Assembly: GCA_022818135.1 (NCBI GenBank)
Contig: JAFMSR010000018.1
Span: 39,673,951 to 39,737,950, forward strand
Source: Saxidomus purpurata
Taxonomy: Eukaryota; Mollusca; Bivalvia; Venerida; Veneridae
Direction: 5' to 3'
DNA length: 64,000 bases
Under the pieces are notes generated by a model. It ran no database searches and was not told the origin of the DNA. It saw only the letters and a list, made by a program, of their open reading frames with translations. How positions within the stretch are numbered: the stretch's first letter is position 1; each line of letters opens with the position of its first letter. Shown one piece after another: positions 59,795 through 64,000 of this stretch. Both the position numbers and the translations under genes were made by a program.

Positions 59795-60998
59795 AGAAAC
59801 TTCTAAATCTGTTAAAAAAGGCTCTAATCAGAAATGTGTAGGAAAGCAGAATTATTTATTTAAATCCATAACGTATCCTTAGTTGTTGTGCAGCTTGATA
59901 AAATTTAGGAAAATTAAGATACAATTTTCAAATATTGTAAAATGGAATAATTCCTTTATGAAATTCAATTTAATTACTAAAAAAGAAAAGTATTCAAAAT
60001 GGTCATTTAACTGGAAGTACTCATTACACCCCCTCCAACTAATTTACGGTCCGACGTCGGTGTCCATAAACAAACGTCTATTGGATGTCGGATCCCTTAC
60101 GCCAATTTAATGTTTAGATGTGGGATCGACGTCGAATCAGTTTTGGATTTCGGTCGTGACATCGGCGACCACTATCCAACGTCTATCCGGCGTCGGGACA
60201 TGTGTTGACTGATGTTTTTTTTCGCAGATACGAATACATTGTATTGAATGCTTTTACGGACAGTTGCTCTTGAAATCATCATGAATAATAAAAGTGCTCA
60301 ACGGAATTGATATTCTACAAACATATATGCGTGAAAAAAAAACATGAGAGTTCAGTTAAGTTAAATTCGAATATGCGACTGTGGAATTGCACTGATTATA
60401 ATTTTCCCCATGTTTTGAATCGATTTTGGTATCCAGACATCCACATAAATCCAACGTTTGTCCAACGTTGGGGTCTAACCTCTATACAACGTTAAGTTGA
60501 CGTCTTTTGTTAACTTGGTTACTTTTGCACTTGACAAAGCCTTGATTTGATACAATCCTTCAAAATGGCCATTTTAAAATATGGTCAAGAATGAAGCTAA
60601 AAGCTCAGTGGATGCTTCGAAACTGTGTAAAAACTGAGTTATACTAAATTGCTGAATTGAACGAAGCAAATGAAAATATACCTAACACATAGGACGCATT
60701 TCTAGGTTTTGACTAGGATAGCAAAACTGTTTTTAACATAATTCCTCTTTATACAGCAGGAATGAAACTTTTATACATATTAATATTATTTTTGTTAAAA
60801 GAATGGCAGTGTTCATTATTCTAGGAGTATAAATCAATGATTATTGTCTCTCTTAAACAATGATGGTCACTTTGACCGGAAATATTACTTTAATATTTAA
60901 GCTGTCATTTCTCATAGTTGGATGATTCATTCTCCTGCGTGTAAGTCTGGCAGTTGATGTCTGCTGTGTTTGATGGTTTTTGGGAAGTACTTAATTAA
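59795..60998. other. Past the homology break of MFSD1 copy 2; dispersed repeats
   Basis: 60035-60210 and 60435-60510 carry scattered ACGTCGG/CAACGTTGG-type words (CCGACGTCGG, CCAACGTTTGTCCAACGTTG), a short-period degenerate repeat. 60759-60897 is the third copy of the family at 2373 and 13205. No exon recognised. Confidence 0.45.
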
Positions 60999-61167
60999 GA
61001 AATAATCTATGGCTTGGAGTGCTTTATCGAAAATGAAGTATTCCCCGGAGGTGACGTGCCTGGCGGAATAATTCACGCGGGCGAAGCCCCAGTGAATTAT
61101 AACACAGGCACATTACCGACGAAATGCTTCAATTTCGATAAAGCACTCCAAGCCATAGATTATTTCG
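60999..61167. mobile_element. 169-bp near-complete hairpin element
   Basis: The left arm GAAATAATCTATGGCTTGGA with GTGCTTTATCGAAA is answered by its reverse complement ending CCATAGATTATTTC. Pairing continues inward through GTGCCTG/CAGGCAC and ATAATTCACG/AGTGAATTAT to the centre GGGCGAAGCCC. The element is virtually all stem, with no coding capacity. Confidence 0.85.
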
Positions 61168-62645
61168 ATTCTTATAAGCCGAATTTATGAAAACTATCGT
61201 AACTACTACGGACCTTTTTTCAGTTCGGCGGTAATGTGTAAAACAGCATAAATAGTGGCTGTTTGAATTCACTGCCCTATTCGGGCAACCAGTGAAGATA
61301 TCATACATAACTATATTACACTATATGTACAGTTTAAAAATAAAATAAAAATACTCGACTGTCACATAATGCAGAAGACGACAGATTCAGAACCTAACAA
61401 AGCAGACAATCGATTTAAAAATGAACCGTTAATCTGAACTGTGCAGCGTTTTAACGTGGAGTAATGACGTCAGTGTGATGACGTCAACGTTTTCATTCAT
61501 TGTTTTGTCTCCCGGAATCAAAACATTGTATGACGTTAATCCTGATTTTTCTTGGCCTTCTTAAAGGAAAAAAAGGTGAAGGTATTCTAAGGCTTACTTG
61601 ACGCAATCAAAAATAATATTTAGGTCTTAAACACAACTATTTCAAGCGACTGGTGTATTAATACAGATATTATTTCTATTTCTGTATCTTATTTTCTGCG
61701 CGAGAGAAAATAAGTAAGGTCGGAAAAAGCTTCTTCCTTGTCCGAATCTCCGCCTTCTTTTACGAGTACATTAATCATATTAATGCACTCGAATTGACTA
61801 TAGAAATATACCATAGACATATTAGAATATATATTGTGCTCTTACGATTTTATAGAACATTTCGGGGATCAACTTCTAAAGGATATACATATGCCATTGA
61901 GTTTATCATTTTAAACAAACGCAGTCTCTTTGAAGTTGAGTCTTTTTGTCAAAGCCACAATACGTACAATTTAAAAGATGGATGTTCAGTCAGTTTTGCG
62001 GTTTCCTATATACCTTTAAATTGACATAGCAGAAAATGATTAAATCGATCAAAGCTCTGACAAAAGACAAAAGCTTCTAAACAGTCGAAAAACTTCTTGT
62101 AAGGTGCAGATATGTTGAATATAGGTAGTACTGGTTATATTGTTGGGGATTGCTTTTTCACAAAAATGAAACACAGTTTAATTACACTTAATGACATTTT
62201 AGACATTAAGTTAGGACCTACGTATTTCTAAGCCCCTACTGACTTATAGCTTGGTTGAAATATCTATAAACTAAATGAGTTTGAACATTCCATATAGTGT
62301 CATTGTTCGTGAGATGCACAGATGTTCAGTATCGCCTTTTTATCTAAATGGTTATGAAATAATGCAGAAACTGCTTAGTCAATAAATAGATTCTGAATTC
62401 TATACACAATTGTCAGCGGCACAGCTTGCAGAATGAACACTTGGAAACTTGATATGAGTCCATTTAATGAACGCAATGATCGAAACATGTTCAATTCTCT
62501 GTATAGCTATACGATTTGTGATCAAAGAGTAAGCTGTCTACTCCAATTTGGAAAACCGTTTGAACTGCAATGTTAGAAATATATGTGTATCCTTGTATAT
62601 GTGTTAATATTCTATCTCGCATGACTTGAAATGATGATTAACTTG
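61168..62645. other. Nothing recognised apart from paired CRE palindromes
   Basis: TGACGTCA occurs at 61465-61472 and 61479-61486. An open frame at 61794-62024 has no recognisable domain. Confidence 0.45.
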
Positions 62646-62761
62646 AAAAAATAACATGAACGTAAACGACTATCTGTCAACATGTAAACATATTCATTTT
62701 TAGAAAAAATAACATGAACGTAAACGACTATCTGTCAACATGTAAACATATTCATTTTTAG
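62646..62761 (+). repeat. Exact 58-bp tandem duplication
   Basis: The unit starts AAAAAATAACATGAACGTAA and ends ATTCATTTTTAG. The two copies are identical, so the event is very recent or is an assembly artefact. Confidence 0.93.
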
Positions 62762-63384
62762 CATTACAAAGATGAACCTTGTGTAAATTTTGGCAACAGT
62801 GACTTTATGTGCAACTATTCGAAATATGTCATATTCGGATTATATGACACTGCCTTTAAAACGGTTAAAATACCTGTTTTGAAAGTGCTTCCGAAATTAT
62901 TGTACAAAAACAATGCATAAATTAACATTTATATCATTTAATCTTAAATTTCTGCAGAGCTTTGTTCAAATTTAATTAACTGCCCCCAGAAGCTTGTTGT
63001 GGCGTTCTCAAGTGGTGAATTCATTATCGAGGGAAGCTTTTATGTAAATCAATTGTAAAGATATGTTTGAAGTGCTGTGTTATTTTATTATTTTCTTTTA
63101 ATCTTTTAATTGAATTTTTATACAATTACGGTAATATAAAACAGATTTGTAAATATCCAACTAAATGTAAATTATATAAAGAAAATGATTATAATTTCCT
63201 ATTGATATTAGCCTTATTGCGTAACAATGGCAACACGGGTTATTCTAAGTTGTGTGCTTATTAAAAATTTTGTACTTTATAACTTACACCTATAGGCCTG
63301 ATTTAAGCAAATAAGTTTTGAAGAATAAATGTGACGATTGCATTGTATTCCGTTTCCGGGTAAATTATCCCATCGCCTGCTTCT

Positions 63385-63387
<3 letters not shown>

Positions 63388-63429
<42 letters not shown>
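63388..63429. repeat. (TA)n microsatellite
   Basis: About 21 TA units directly at the downstream edge of the minus-strand Penelope-like element. Confidence 0.95.
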
Positions 63430-63432
<3 letters not shown>

Positions 63433-63510
63433 TAAAAATCAAAAACATGTGCCCGAATAAAGTTAAATATATTAAAAGATAAAAACACAGTCCATGAGAT
63501 AATTAAATGA

Positions 63511-63552
63511 TTTTTGCCAACCGGTTTCGCTTTCAGCTCATCAGGGCAAATA
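63511..63552 (-). ncRNA. Hammerhead ribozyme motif (minimal, short stem III)
   Basis: Read on the minus strand: TTTGCC (stem I), CTGATGA (63544-63538), GCTGAAAGC (stem II, GCT/AGC), GAAA (63528-63525), CCGG, TT, then GGCAAA (stem I partner). Every conserved core position is present: CUGANGA, GAAA and a UH cleavage site, with cleavage expected after 63519. Stem III is only ACC/GGT with no loop, as in Penelope-type hammerheads thought to work as dimers. Confidence 0.85.
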
Positions 63553-63675
63553 TGGCGTCAAAATATGTGAATTGCTTAGAAACGTACACAACGTACGTCA
63601 AATTGATGACGTCAGTCATATTTTTTGGTCAAAAATAGGACGTCAATAACGCTATTCAATTTTGGTTCAAAAAGT

Positions 63676-63955
63676 TTATAAAATATGCTCTCTAGATAAC
63701 CTAGCTGAAACGTTATTGGTATGAAATTTATAAAATGGATACATATAAAACTTTGGGTCTCTTTTGACGCATGTATCTAAATGTTCACTTAAAGGCAATT
63801 GTCTCGTTGACGGGTCTCTTATCTGTTGTGCGTGAACTGTTCTTCTGTTTCTAAGTTTGTCTCCTGTTTGACCTATATAAAATTCATTACATCCATCGCA
63901 AACTAAACATATAATACATTTTCCACGGTACAATCCATATTTTCCTTTGCATGAA
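63676..63955 (-). CDS. GIY-YIG endonuclease domain fragment of a Penelope-like element
   Basis: The minus-strand frame is open from about 63955 to its stop near 63676, about 92 codons. It reads CIICLVCDGCNEFYIGQTG, where YIG is the second half of the GIY-YIG signature. LRNRRTVHAQQI follows with the conserved Arg, then LSEHLDTC. The paired CxxC/CxxxC cysteines before YIG are typical of Penelope endonucleases. This domain nicks target DNA for retrotransposition. There is no ATG at the start; the frame is a 5'-truncated remnant, uninterrupted within itself. Confidence 0.82.
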
Positions 63956-63962
63956 ATATTTT

Positions 63963-63997
63963 ATTTTTAATTTATATATTATATATAAATTAAAAAT
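63963..63997. repeat. Perfect AT palindrome, 17-bp arms
   Basis: ATTTTTAATTTATATAT and its exact reverse complement, separated by one base. It forms the upstream edge of the truncated Penelope-like element. Confidence 0.9.
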
Positions 63998-64000
63998 CCA

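Larger units (their letters stand above)
63430..63960 (-). mobile_element. 3' part of a Penelope-like retroelement (5'-truncated)
   Basis: The minus strand carries a GIY-YIG endonuclease frame (63676-63955) followed by a hammerhead ribozyme match (63511-63552) and an AT-rich end abutting a (TA)n tract. GIY-YIG plus hammerhead is the known architecture of Penelope-like elements. The reverse transcriptase part is missing, cut at an AT palindrome at 63963-63997. Confidence 0.8.

Noticed and set aside
1..64000. CRISPR arrays, bacterial operons, riboswitches
   Set aside because: The genes have GT-AG introns and animal-type families; the tandem arrays have no spacer-repeat structure.

Overview
This is an AT-rich animal genome window whose genes are split by GT-AG introns. 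Gene content and repeat content point to a mollusc, most likely a bivalve. The evidence is an α7-like nicotinic receptor subunit, lysosomal MFSD1-type transporters, tRNA-derived SINEs, a long repeat bounded by GCTCACCTG and CAGGTGAGC, a Penelope-like retroelement tail, and many foldback elements. The species call is inference. All genes I can support read on the + strand.

Layout. (1) 1-7802: non-coding, with a SINE remnant, a 300-bp inverted-repeat element, a pogo-like fragment and three short hairpin elements. (2) 7803-36085: seven exons of a nicotinic acetylcholine receptor (nAChR) subunit, complete from the extracellular N-terminus to the stop; only the signal-peptide exon was not found. 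Its 14.4-kb first intron holds a 1.46-kb, 25-bp satellite and an 850-bp dispersed repeat. Later introns hold two SINEs, one with a perfect 16-bp target-site duplication, and several TIR elements. (3) 36086-41443: intergenic, with local repeats. (4) 41444-51419: a complete 14-exon MFSD1-like major facilitator gene, with one unresolved splice-phase conflict at exon 6/7. (5) 51420-54142: intergenic; its last 400 bp repeat the promoter of the first MFSD1 gene. (6) 54143-59628: exons 1-3 of a second, tandem MFSD1-like copy. Its first intron has grown from 0.55 to 4.8 kb by a decayed LINE, a 1.75-kb foldback satellite and a 38-bp satellite. No exon 4 is seen before the window ends. (7) 59629-64000: repeats, a near-perfect hairpin element, and on the minus strand a 5'-truncated Penelope-like element. 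That element has a GIY-YIG endonuclease reading frame followed by a sequence matching the full hammerhead ribozyme core.

The receptor and the transporters are neighbours with no evident functional link. The receptor would be a cation-selective ligand-gated channel at the plasma membrane. MFSD1 proteins are lysosomal dipeptide exporters that work with the accessory protein GLMP. The most notable items are the hammerhead-bearing Penelope tail, the recent MFSD1 tandem duplication with divergence at its sorting signal and MFS motif A, the giant foldback satellite in its intron, and the splice-phase conflict. Exon borders were set by eye from splice consensus, reading phase and protein-family match, with no transcript data.
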